From: Elymus sibiricus
Taxonomy: Eukaryota > Streptophyta > Magnoliopsida > Poales > Poaceae
NCBI GenBank assembly: GCA_039707655.1
Contig: CM077673.1
Location: 6,086,001 to 6,150,000 of the forward strand
Direction: 5' to 3'
Length of the DNA stretch: 64,000 nucleotides
Shown here one piece after another: positions 11,353 to 20,500 of the stretch. The notes beneath the pieces are model-generated. The model searched no databases and was not told the origin of the DNA. It was given only the letters and a program-made list of their open reading frames with translations. A program made the position numbers and the translations under genes. Position 1 is the stretch's first letter. Every line of letters begins with the position of its first letter.

Positions 11353-13489
11353 AGGTCCCCGTAAGCGGACCCCATGGTGCCCCGAACGTCTCGATCGTCC
11401 CAAGAACCAAAATCAGTGAGTAATAATAGCATAGAAATCTGGCCGGAACAGACAAAATCTGCTTGTTTTGGCGAGGTCCCGGTAACCGGTTCACGGGCTT
11501 CCCCGAATGTTTGGACGGCCACGACAACCAAAAAAACAGTGAATAATAGCATAGAAATCTGGTCAGAATGGACAAAATCTGCGAGTTTTGGGGAGGTCCC
11601 CGTAAGCGAACCCCGGGGTTCCCCGAACATTTGGATCGCCCCGGGACCCATAATCAGTGAGTAATAGCATAGAAAACAGGTAAGAATGGACCAAATCTGC
11701 GAGTTTTGGCGATGTCACCGTAACCGGTCCACAGGCTTCCCCGAACGTTCGGACGACCAAGACAACCAAAAAACAGTGAATAATAGCACAGAAAGCTAGT
11801 AAGAATGGACTAAATCTGCGAGTTTTGGCAAGGTCCCCGTAACCGGACCCCGGGCTTCCCCGAATGTTCGGACGACCACTACAACCAAAAAACAGTGTAT
11901 AATAGCATAGAAAACCGGTAAGAATGGACCAAATCTGCGAGTTTTGGCAAGGTCCCCGTAACCGGACCCCGGGCATCCCCAAATGTTGGGACGACCACAA
12001 CAACCAAAAACAGTGAATAATAGCATAGAAAACAGGTAAGAATGGACCAAATCTGCGAGTTTTGGCGAGGTCCCCGTAAGCGGACCCCATGGTTCCCCGA
12101 ACGTTTCGATCGTCCCGAGACCCAAAATCAGTGAGTAATAGCATAGAAAACTGGCCGGAAAAGACAAAATCTGCTAGTTTTGGCGAGGTCCCGGTAACCG
12201 GTCCACGGGCTTCCCCGAATGTTCGGACGGCCACGACAACCAAAAAAACAGTGAATAATAGCATAGAAATCTGGTCAGAATGGACAAAATCTGAGAGTTT
12301 TGGCGAGGTCCCCGTAAGCGGACCCCAGGGTTCCACAAACATTTGGATCGCCCCGGGACCAATAATCAGAGAGTAATAGCATAGAAAACAGGTAAGAATT
12401 GACCACATCTGCGAGTTTTGGCGATGTCACCGTAACCGTTCCACGGGCTTCCCCGAACGTTCGGACGACCATGACAACCAAAAAACAGTGAATAATAGAA
12501 CAGGAAACTAGTAAGAATGGACCAAATCTGAGTTTTGGCGAGGTCCCCGTAACCGGACCCCGGGCTTCCCCGAACGTTCGGACGACCACGACAACCAAAA
12601 AACAATGAATAATAGCATAGAAAACTAGTAAGAATGGACCAAATCTGCGAGTTTTGGCAAGGTCCCCGTAACCGGACCCCGGGCATTCCCAAATGTTGGG
12701 ACGACCACAACAACCAAAAACAGCGAATACTAGCATAGAAAACAGGTAAGAATGGACCAAATCTGCGAGTTTTGGCGAGGTCCCCGTAAGCGGACCCCAT
12801 GGTTCCCCGAACGTTTCGATCGTCCCGAGACCCAAAATCAGTAAGTAATAGCATAAAAAACTGGCCGAAACAGACAAAATCTGCTAGTTTTGGCGAGGTC
12901 CCGGTAACCGGTCCACGGGCTTCCCCGAATGTTCGGACGGCCACGACAACCAAAAAAACAGTGAATAATAGCATAGAAATCTGGTCAGAATGGACAAAAT
13001 CTGCTAGTTTTGGCGAGGTCCCCGTAAGCGGACCCCGGGGTTCCACAAACATTTGAATCGCCCCGGGACCAATAATCAGAGAGTAATAGCATAGAAAACA
13101 GGTAAGAATTGACCACATCTGCGAGTTTTGGCGATGTCACCGTAACCGTTCCACGGGCTTCCCCGAAAGTTCGGACGACCATGACAACCAAAAAACAGTG
13201 AATAATAGAACAGGAAACTAGTAAGAATGGACCAAATCTGCGAGTTTTGGCGAGGTCCCCGTAACCGGACCCCGGGCTTCCCCGAACGTTCGGACGACCA
13301 CGACAACCAAAAAACAGTGAATAATAGCATAGAAAACTGTTAAGAATGGACCAAATCTGCGAGTTTTGGCAAGGTCCCCGTAACCGGTCCCCGAGCATCC
13401 CCAAATGTTGGGACGACCACAACAACCAAAAACAGTGAATAATAGCATAGAAAACTGGTCAGACTGGACCAAATCTGCGAGTTCTGGCG
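11353..13489 (+). repeat. HOR unit H7, 18-mer, 2137 bp
   Basis: Hexamers a, b and c as in H6. Private or transitional bases: AAAACAATG in Db near 12600 (AAACCAATG in H1-H6), TTTGAATCGCC in Bc near 13055, CCGAAAGTTCGG in Cc near 13167, and GGTCCCCG in place of GGTCCGCG in Dc near 13255. The last matches the form used in the core. Confidence 0.92.
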
Positions 13490-15507
13490 AGGTCCCCGTA
13501 AGCGGACCCCATGGTGCCCCGAACGTCTCGATCGTCCCAAGAACCAAAATCAGTGAGTAATAATAGCATAGAAATCTGGCCGGAACAGACAAAATCTGCT
13601 TGTTTTGGCGAGGTCCCGGTAACCGGTTCACGGGCTTCCCCGAATGTTGGGACGGCCACGACAACCAAAAAAACAGTGAATAATAGCATAGAAATCTGGT
13701 CAGAATGGACAAAATCTGCGAGTTTTGGGGAGGTCCCCGTAAGCGAACCCCGGGGTTCCCCGAACATTTGGATCGCCCCGGGACCCATAATCAGTGAGTA
13801 ATAGCATAGAAAACAGGTAAGAATGGACCAAATCTGCGAGTTTTGGCGATGTCACCGTAACCGGTCCACAGGCTTCCCCGAACGTTCGGACGACCAAGAC
13901 AACCAAAAAACAGTGAATAATAGCACAGAAAGCTAGTAAGAATGGACTAAATCTGCGAGTTTTGGCAAGGTCCCCGTAACCGGACCCCGGGCTTCCCCGA
14001 ATGTTCGGACGACCACTACAACCAAAAAACAGTGAATAATAGCATAGAAAACCGGTAAGAATGGACCAAATCTGCGAGTTTTGGCAAGGTCCCCGTAACC
14101 GGACCCCGGGCATCCCGAAATGTTGGGACGACCACAACAACCAAAAACAGTGAATAATAGCATAGAAAACAGGTAAGAATGGACCAAATCTGCGAGTTTT
14201 GGCGAGGTCCCCGTAAGCGGACCCCATGGTTCCCCGAACGTTTCGATCGTCCCGAGACCCAAAATCAGTGAGTAATAGCATAGAAAACTGGCCGGAAAAG
14301 ACAAAATCTGCTAGTTTTGGCGAGGTCCCGGTAACCGGTCCACGGGCTTCCCCGAATGTTCGGACGGCCACGACAACCAAAAAAACAGTGAATAATAGCA
14401 TAGAAATCTGGTCAGAATGGACAAAATCTGCGAGTTTTGGCGAGGTCCCCGTAAGCGGACCCCGGGGTTCCACAAACATTTGGATCGCCCCGGGACCAAT
14501 AATCAGAGAGTAATAGCATAGAAAACACGTAAGAATTGACCACATCTGCGAGTTTTGGCGATGTCACCGTAACCGTTCCACGGGCTTCCCCGAACGTTCG
14601 GACGACCATGACAACCAAAAAACAGTGAATAATAGAACAGGAAACTAGTAAGAATGGACCAAATCTGAGTTTTGGCGAGGTCCCCGTAACCGGACCCCGG
14701 GCTTCCCCGAACGTTCGGACGACCACGACAACCAAAAAACAGTGAATAATAGCATAGAAAACTAGTAAGAATGGACACAATCTGCGAGTTTTGGCAAGGT
14801 CCCCGTAACCGGACCCCGGGCATTCCCAAATGTTGGGACGACCACAACAACCAAAAACAGTGAATACTAGCATAGAAAACAGGTAAGAATGGACCAAATC
14901 TGCGAGTTTTGGCGAGGTCCCCGTAAGCGGACCCCATGGTTCCCCGAACGTTTCGATCGTCCCGAGACCCAAAATCAGTAAGTAATAGCATAAAAAACTG
15001 ACCGGAACAGACAAAATCTGCTAGTTTTGGCGAGGTCCCGATAATTGGTCCACGGGCTTCCCCGAATGTTCGGACGGCCACGACAACCAAAAAAACAGTG
15101 AATAATAGCATAGAAATCTGGTCAGAATGGACAAAATCTGCGAGTTTTGGGGAGGTCCCCGTAAGCGAACCCCGGGGTTCCCCGAACATTTGGATCGCCC
15201 CGGGACCCATAACCAGTGAGTAATAGCATAGAAAACAGGTAAGAATTGACCAAATCTGCGAGTTTTGTTGATGTCACCGTAACCGGTCCACGGGCTTCCC
15301 CGAACGTTCGGACGACCACGACAACCAAAAAACAGTGAATAATAGCATAGAAAACTGTTAAGAATGGACCAAATCTGCGAGTTTTGGCAAGGTCCCCGTA
15401 ACCGGTCCCCGAGCATCCCCAAATGTTGGGACGACCACAACAACCAAAAACAGTGAATAATAGCATAGAAAACTGGTCAGACTGGACCAAATCTGCGAGT
15501 TCTGGCG
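13490..15507 (+). repeat. HOR unit H8, 17-mer, 2018 bp
   Basis: Hexamers a (13490) and b (14205) are complete. The third hexamer (14915) lacks one monomer because C and D are fused at 15271-15389. Bases shared with the right flank include GACACAATCT near 14773, TCTGAGTT near 14662, GATAATTGG near 15050 and CATCCCGAAATG near 14111. Confidence 0.92.
15271..15389 (+). repeat. C/D fusion monomer (one-monomer deletion junction)
   Basis: Starts as a C monomer (ATGTCACCGTAACC, GGTCCACGGG) and ends as Dc (GACCACGACAACC, CTGTTAAG). The switch lies in the block shared by both types, about 15293-15320, which contains the 12-bp palindrome CCGAACGTTCGG. It removes exactly one monomer (2137 to 2018 bp), the product expected from unequal exchange between neighbours. 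Confidence 0.85.
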
Positions 15508-17646
15508 AGGTCCCCGTAAGCGGACCCCATGGTGCCCCGAACGTCTCGATCGTCCCAAGAACCAAAATCAGTGAGTAATAATAGCATAGAAATCTGGCCG
15601 GAACAGACAAAATCTGCTTGTTTTGGCGAGGTCCCGGTAACCGGTTCACGGGCTTCCCCGAATGTTTGGACGGCCACGACAACCAAAAAAACAGTGAATA
15701 ATAGCATAGAAATCTGGTCAGAATGGACAAAATCTGCGAGTTTTGGGGAGGTCCCCGTAAGCGAACCCCGGGGTTCCCCGAACATTTGGATCGCCCCGGG
15801 ACCCATAATCAGTGAGTAATAGCATAGAAAACAGGTAAGAATGGACCAAATCTGCGAGTTTTGGCGATGTCACCGTAACCGGTCCACAGGCTTCCCCGAA
15901 CGTTCGGAAGACCAAGACAACCAAAAAACAGTGAATAATAGCACAGAAAGCTAGTAAGAATGGACTAAATCTGCGAGTTTTGGCAAGGTCCCCGTAACCG
16001 GACCCCGGGCTTCCCCGAATGTTCGGACGACCACTACAACCAAAAAACAGTGAATAATAGCATAGAAAACCGGTAAGAATGGACCAAATCTGCGAGTTTT
16101 GGCAAGGTCCCCGTAACCGGACCCCGGGCATCCCCAAATGTTGGGACGACCACAACAACCAAAAACAGTGAATAATAGCATAGAAAACAGGTAAGAATGG
16201 ACCAAATCTGCGAGTTTTGGCGAGGTCCCCGTAAGCGGACCCCATGGTTCCCCGAACGTTTCGATCGTCCCGAGACCCAAAATCAGTGAGTAATAGCATA
16301 GAAAACTGGCCGGAAAAGACAAAATCTGCTAGTTTTGGCGAGGTCCCGGTAACCGGTCCACGGGCTTCCCCGAATGTTCGGACGGCCACGACAACCAAAA
16401 AAACAGTGAATAATAGCATAGAATTCTGGTCAGAATGGACAAAATCTGAGAGTTTTGGTGAGGTCCCCGTAAGCGGACCCCGGGGTTCCACAAACATTTG
16501 GATCGCCCCGGGACCAATAATCAGAGAGTAATAGCATAGAAAACAGGTAAGAATTGACCACATCTGCGAGTTTTGGCGATGTCACCGTAACCGTTCCACG
16601 GGCTTCCCCGAACGTTCGGACGACCATGACAACCAAAAAACAGTGAATAATAGAACAGGAAACTAGTAAGAATGGACCAAATCTGCGAGTTTTGGCGAGG
16701 TCCCCGTAACCGGACCCCGGGCTTCCCCGAACGTTCGGACGACCACGACAACCAAAAAACAGTGAATAATAGCATAGAAAACTGTTAAGAATGGACCAAA
16801 TCGTTGAGTTTTGGCAAGGTCCCCGTAACCGGTCCCCGAGCATCCCCAAATGTTGGGACGACCACAACAACCAAAAACAGTGAATACTAGCATAGAAAAC
16901 AGGTAAGAATGGACCAAATCTGCGAGTTTTGGCGAGGTCCCCGTAAGCGGACCCCATGGTTCCCCGAACGTTTCGATCGTCCCGAGACCCAAAATCAGTA
17001 AGTAATAGCATAAAAAACTGACCGGAACAGACAAAATCTGCTAGTTTTGGCGAGGTCCCGATAATTGGTCCACGGGCTTCCCCGAATGTTCGGACGGCCA
17101 CGACAACCAAAAAAACAGTGAATAATAGCATAGAAATCTGGTCAGAATGGACAAAATCTGCGAGTTTTGGGGAGGTCCCCGTAAGCGAACCCCGGGGTTC
17201 GCCGAACATTTGGATCGCCCCGGGACCCATAACCAGTGAGTAATAGCATAGAAAACAGGTAAGAATGGACCAAATCTGCGAGTTTTGTTGATGTCACCGT
17301 AACCGGTCCACGGGCTTCCCCGAACGTTCGGACGACCAAGACAACCAAAAAACAGTGAATAATAGCACAGAAAACTAGTAAAAATGGACCAAATCTGCGA
17401 GTTTTGGCGAGGTCCCCGTAACCGGACCCCGGGCTTCCCCGAACGTTCGGACGACCACGACAACCAAAAAACAGTGAATAATAGCATAGAAAACTGTTAA
17501 GAATGGACCAAATCTGCGAGTTTTGGCAAGGTCCCCGTAACCGGTCCCCGAGCATCCCCAAATGTTGGGACGACCACAACAACCAAAAACAGTGAATAAT
17601 AGCATAGAAAACTGGTCAGACTGGACCAAATCTGCGAGTTCTGGCG
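15508..17646 (+). repeat. HOR unit H9, transitional 18-mer, 2139 bp
   Basis: The first hexamer is type a. The second (16223-16934) already has the core order Fb-Ab-Bb-Cb followed by Dc and an E starting like Ec, and holds the first core-type GAATTC (16421). The full TCTGCGAG at its C/D border explains the two extra bases. The third hexamer (from 16935) has an Fc front with GATAATTGG and d-like B and C. Clustered changes near 16802 (TCGTTGAG for TCTGCGAG) are private. It is a plausible relative of the unit that became the 12-mer. Confidence 0.88.
16421..16426. other. First core-specific GAATTC (EcoRI) site
   Basis: First of 31 GAATTC sites, one in each unit H9-H39; later ones include 18560, 19987, 21414 and 22838, and the last is 59697. 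They lie at the same place in monomer Ab, so spacing equals HOR length. I saw none outside this interval. Confidence 0.85.
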
Positions 17647-17767
17647 AGGTCCCCGTAAGCGGACCCCATGGTGCCCCGAACGTCTCGATCGTCCCAAGAA
17701 CCAAAATCAGTGAGTAATAATAGCATAGAAATCTGGCCGGAACAGACAAAATCTGCTTGTTTTGGCG
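17647..17767 (+). repeat. Monomer Fa (121 bp) of reference 12-mer
   Basis: Has GTAAGCGGACCCCATGGTGC, GTCTCGATCG, CCAAGAACC and the 3-bp insertion giving GTAATAATAG, which makes it the longest monomer. F types share GTAAGCG, GATCG and CAGTGAGTAATAG with B types. Confidence 0.9.
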
Positions 17768-17887
17768 AGGTCCCGGTAACCGGTTCACGGGCTTCCCCGA
17801 ATGTTTGGACGGCCACGACAACCAAAAAAACAGTGAATAATAGCATAGAAATCTGGTCAGAATGGACAAAATCTGCGAGTTTTGGGG
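17768..17887 (+). repeat. Monomer Aa (120 bp) of reference 12-mer
   Basis: Has GGTCCCGGTAACCGGTTCACG, CGAATGTTTGGACGGCC, an A7 tract and GAAATCTGGTCAG. A types pair with C types through GTAACCGGT(C/T)CAC. Confidence 0.9.
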
Positions 17888-17901
17888 AGGTCCCCGTAAG
17901 C

Positions 17902-17915
17902 GAACCCCGGGGTTC
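17902..17915. other. 14-bp perfect palindrome in Ba monomers (example)
   Basis: GAACCCCGGGGTTC equals its own reverse complement. It occurs once per HOR unit in Ba monomers. A few copies break one arm, for example GGGGTTCGCC near 37887 changes the base just outside it. Confidence 0.9.
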
Positions 17916-17970
17916 CCCGAACATTTGGATCGCCCCGGGACCCATAATCAGTGAGTAATAGCATAGAAAA

Positions 17971-17978
17971 CAGGTAAG
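17971..17978 (+). other. CAGGTAAG motif (matches 5' splice-site consensus), example
   Basis: CAGGTAAG followed by AAT occurs in Ba, Ea and Bb monomers (and Bc and Eb of 18-mers), so three to five times per HOR unit in the plus orientation. It matches the U1-complementary donor consensus at the first eight positions. Whether the array is transcribed cannot be seen. Confidence 0.6.
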
Positions 17979-18005
17979 AAGGGACCAAATCTGCGAGTTT
18001 TGGCG

Positions 18006-18124
18006 ATGTCACCGTAACCGGTCCACAGGCTTCCCCGAACGTTCGGACGACCAAGACAACCAAAAAACAGTGAATAATAGCACAGAAAGCTAGTAAGAAT
18101 GGACTAAATCTGTGAGTTTTGGCA
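18006..18124 (+). repeat. Monomer Ca (119 bp) of reference 12-mer
   Basis: Starts ATGTCACCGTAACCGG in place of AGGTCCCCGTAACC. Has GTCCACAGGC, the palindrome CCGAACGTTCGG at 18035-18046, CCAAGACAACC, GCACAGAAAGCTAG and GGACTAAATC. Confidence 0.9.
18035..18046. other. 12-bp perfect palindrome in C and Dc monomers (example)
   Basis: CCGAACGTTCGG equals its own reverse complement. It occurs in Ca, Cb/Cc, Db and Dc monomers, about three times per 12-mer. Aa, Ab and Da carry one-base variants (CCGAATGTTCGG or CCGAATGTTTGG), consistent with C-to-T change at the central CpG. Confidence 0.9.
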
Positions 18125-18243
18125 AGGTCCCCGTAACCGGACCCCGGGCTTCCCCGAATGTTCGGACGACCACTACAACCAAAAAACAGTGAATAATAGC
18201 ATAGAAAACCGGTAAGAATGGACCAAATCTGCGAGTTTTGGCA
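18125..18243 (+). repeat. Monomer Da (119 bp) of reference 12-mer
   Basis: Has GGACCCCGGGCTTCC, CGAATGTTCGG (the palindrome broken by one base), CCACTACAACC and AAACCGGTAAG. Confidence 0.9.
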
Positions 18244-18361
18244 AGGTCCCCGTAACCGGACCCCGGGCATCCCCAAATGTTGGGACGACCACAACAACCA
18301 AAAACAGTGAATAATAGCATAGAAAACAGGTAAGAATGGACCAAATCTGCGAGTTTTGGCG
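18244..18361 (+). repeat. Monomer Ea (118 bp) of reference 12-mer
   Basis: Has GGGCATCCCCAAATGTTGGG, CCACAACAACC, a short A5 tract and AACAGGTAAGAATGG. Confidence 0.9.
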
Positions 18362-18479
18362 AGGTCCCCGTAAGCGGACCCCATGGTTCCCCGAACGTTT
18401 CGATCGTCCCGAGACCCAAAATCAGTGAGTAATAGCATACAAAACTGGCCGGAAAAGACAAAATCTGCTAGTTTTGGCG
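18362..18479 (+). repeat. Monomer Fb (118 bp) of reference 12-mer
   Basis: Has CCCCATGGTTCC, GTTTCGATCGTCCCGAGACC and GGCCGGAAAAGACAAAATC. It lacks the 3-bp insertion of Fa. H10 alone reads GCATACAAAAC where others read GCATAGAAAAC. Confidence 0.9.
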
Positions 18480-18599
18480 AGGTCCCGGTAACCGGTCCAC
18501 GGGCTTCCCCGAATGTTCGGACGGCCACGACAACCAAAAAAACAGTGAATAATAGCATAGAATTCTGGTCAGAATGGACAAAATCTGAGAGTTTTGGCG
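18480..18599 (+). repeat. Monomer Ab (120 bp) of reference 12-mer, carries GAATTC
   Basis: Has GGTCCCGGTAACCGGTCCAC and CGAATGTTCGGACGGCC. In core units its AT-rich half reads GCATAGAATTCTGG (GAATTC at 18560-18565), while flank copies read GCATAGAAATCTGG. Confidence 0.9.
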
Positions 18600-18717
18600 A
18601 GGTCCCCGTAAGCGGACCCCGGGGTTCCACAAACATTTGGATCGCCCCGGGACCAATAATCAGAGAGTAATAGCATAGAAAACAGGTAAGAATTGACCAC
18701 ATCTGCGAGTTTTGGCG
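18600..18717 (+). repeat. Monomer Bb (118 bp) of reference 12-mer
   Basis: Has GTAAGCGGACCCCGGGGTTCC, CACAAACATTTGG, GGGACCAATAATCAGAGAG, CAGGTAAG and AATTGACCACATC. The central palindrome is 10 bp (ACCCCGGGGT), shorter than in Ba. Confidence 0.9.
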
Positions 18718-18836
18718 ATGTCACCGTAACCGTTCCACGGGCTTCCCTGAACGTTCGGACGACCATGACAACCAAAAAACAGTGAATAATAGAACAGGAA
18801 ACTAGTAAGAATGGACCAAATCTGCGAGTTTTGGCG
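18718..18836 (+). repeat. Monomer Cb/Cc (119 bp) of reference 12-mer, chimera zone
   Basis: Has ATGTCACCGTAACCGTTCCAC, ACCATGACAACC and ATAGAACAGGAAACTAG. Cb and Cc of the 18-mer are almost identical here, so the b-to-c switch that created the 12-mer falls in or next to this monomer. Confidence 0.85.
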
Positions 18837-18955
18837 AGGTCCCCGTAACCGGACCCCGGGCTTCCCCGAACGTTCGGACGACCACGACAACCAAAAAACA
18901 GTGAATAATAGCATAGAAAACTGTTAAGAATGGACCAAATCTGCGAGTTTTGGCA
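18837..18955 (+). repeat. Monomer Dc (119 bp) of reference 12-mer
   Basis: Has GGACCCCGGGCTTCC, the palindrome CCGAACGTTCGG, CCACGACAACC and AAACTGTTAAG. The last marks it as c-derived; Db reads CTAGTAAG. Confidence 0.9.
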
Positions 18956-19073
18956 AGGTCCCCGTAACCGGTCCCCGAGCATCCCCAAATGTTGGGACGA
19001 CCACAACAACCAAAAACAGTGAATAATAGCATAGAAAACTGGTCAGACTGGACCAAATCTGCGAGTTCTGGCG
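18956..19073 (+). repeat. Monomer Ec (118 bp) of reference 12-mer
   Basis: Has GGTCCCCGAGCATCC, AACTGGTCAGACTGGACC and GAGTTCTGGCG. All three distinguish it from Ea and Eb and mark it as c-derived. Confidence 0.9.
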
Positions 19074-20500
19074 AGGTCCCCGTAAGCGGACCCCATGGTG
19101 CCCCGAACGTCTCGATCGTCCCAAGAACCAAAATCAGTGAGTAATAATAGCATAGAAATCTGGCCGGAACAGACAAAATCTGCTTGTTTTGGCGAGGTCC
19201 CGGTAACCTGTTCACGGGCTTCCCCGAATGTTTGGACGGCCACGACAACCAAAAAAACAATGAATAATAGCATAGAAATCTGGTCAGAATGGACAAAATC
19301 TGCAAGTTTTGGGGAGGTCCCCGTAAGCGAACCCCGGGGTTCCCCGAACATTTGGATCGCCCCGGGACCCATAATCAGTGAGTAATAGCATAGAAAACAG
19401 GTAAGAATGGACCAAATCTGCGAGTTTTGGCGATGTCACCGTAACCGGTCCACAGGCTTCCCCGAACGTTCGGACGACCAAGACAACCAAAAAACAGTGA
19501 ATAATAGCACAGAAAGCTAGTAAGAATGGACTAAATCTGCGAGTTTTGGCAAGGTCCCCGTAACCGGACCCCGGGCTTCCCCGAATGTTCGGACGACCAC
19601 TACAACCAAAAAACAGTGAATAATAGCATAGAAAACCGGTAAGAATGGACCAAATCTGCGAGTTTTGGCAAGGTCCCCGTAACCGGACCCCGGGCATCCC
19701 CAAATGTTGGGACGACCACAACAACCAAAAACAGTGAATAATAGCATAGAAAACAGGTAAGAATGGACCAAATCTGCGAGTTTTGGCGAGGTCCCCGTAA
19801 GCGGACCCCATGGTTCCCCGAACGTTTCGATCGTCCCGAGACCCAAAATCAGTGAGTAATTGCATAGAAAACTGGCCGGAAAAGACAAAATCTGCTAGTT
19901 TTGGCGAGGTCCCGGTAACCGGTCCACGGGCTTCCCCGAATGTTCGGATGGCCACGACAACCAAAAAAACAGTGAATAATAGCATAGAATTCTGGTCAGA
20001 ATGGACAAAATCTGAGAGTTTTGGCGAGGTCCCCGTAAGCGGACCCCGGGGTTCCACAAACATTTGGATCGCCCCGGGACCAATAATCAGAGAGTAATAG
20101 CATTGAAAACAGGTAAGAATTGACCACATCTGCGAGTTTTGGCGATGTCACCGTAACCGTTCCACGGGCTTCCCCGAACGTTCGGACGACCATGACAACC
20201 AAAAAACAGTGAATAATAGAACAGGAAACTAGTAAGAATGGACCAAATCTGCGAGTTTTGGCGAGGTCCCCGTAACCGGACCCCGGGCTTCCCCGAACGT
20301 TCGGACGACCACGACAACCAAAAAACAGTGAATAATTGCATAGAAAACTGTTAAGAATGGACCAAATCTGCGAGTTTTGGCAAGGTCCCCGTAACCGGTC
20401 CCCGAGCATCCCCAAATGTTGGGACGACCACAACAACCAAAAACAGTGAATAATAGCATAGAAAACTGGTCAGACTGGACCAAATCTGCGAGTTCTGGCG
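19074..20500 (+). repeat. HOR unit H11, 12-mer, 1427 bp
   Basis: First unit with AATTGCATAG in Dc (near 20335), kept by all later core units, and with GTTCGGATGGCC in Ab (19949). Several private changes: AACCTGTTC near 19208, ACAATGAAT near 19259, TCTGCAAG near 19303, TAATTGCATAG in Fb near 19858 and GCATTGAAAAC near 20102. Confidence 0.93.

Larger units (their letters stand above)
1..17646 (+). repeat. Left zone: heterogeneous, mainly 18-mer HOR units
   Basis: Units H1-H9. The dominant period is 2137 bp (three hexamers of about 715, 710 and 712 bp). Exceptions are two 12-mers at 4234-7078, one 17-mer at 13490-15507 and a 2139-bp transitional 18-mer at 15508-17646. Divergence between hexamers and chimeric junctions are greater than in the following zone. 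The core-specific GAATTC is absent until 16421. By analogy with well-studied satellites this looks like an older layer; the age order is inference. Confidence 0.93.
17888..18005 (+). repeat. Monomer Ba (118 bp) of reference 12-mer
   Basis: Has GTAAGCGAACCCCGGGGTTC, with a perfect 14-bp palindrome at 17902-17915, then GATCGCCCCGGGACC and CAGTGAGTAATAG. It ends with the CAGGTAAG motif at 17971-17978. Confidence 0.9.
17647..19073 (+). repeat. HOR unit H10, first core 12-mer, 1427 bp (reference 12-mer)
   Basis: Twelve monomers, 121+120+118+119+119+118 then 118+120+118+119+119+118 bp. Private bases: GAAGGGACC near 17980, TCTGTGAG near 18112 and TTCCCTGAACG near 18747; the last two are C-to-T at CpG. 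Monomer Dc still reads AATAGCATAG where later core units read AATTGCATAG. Confidence 0.94.
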
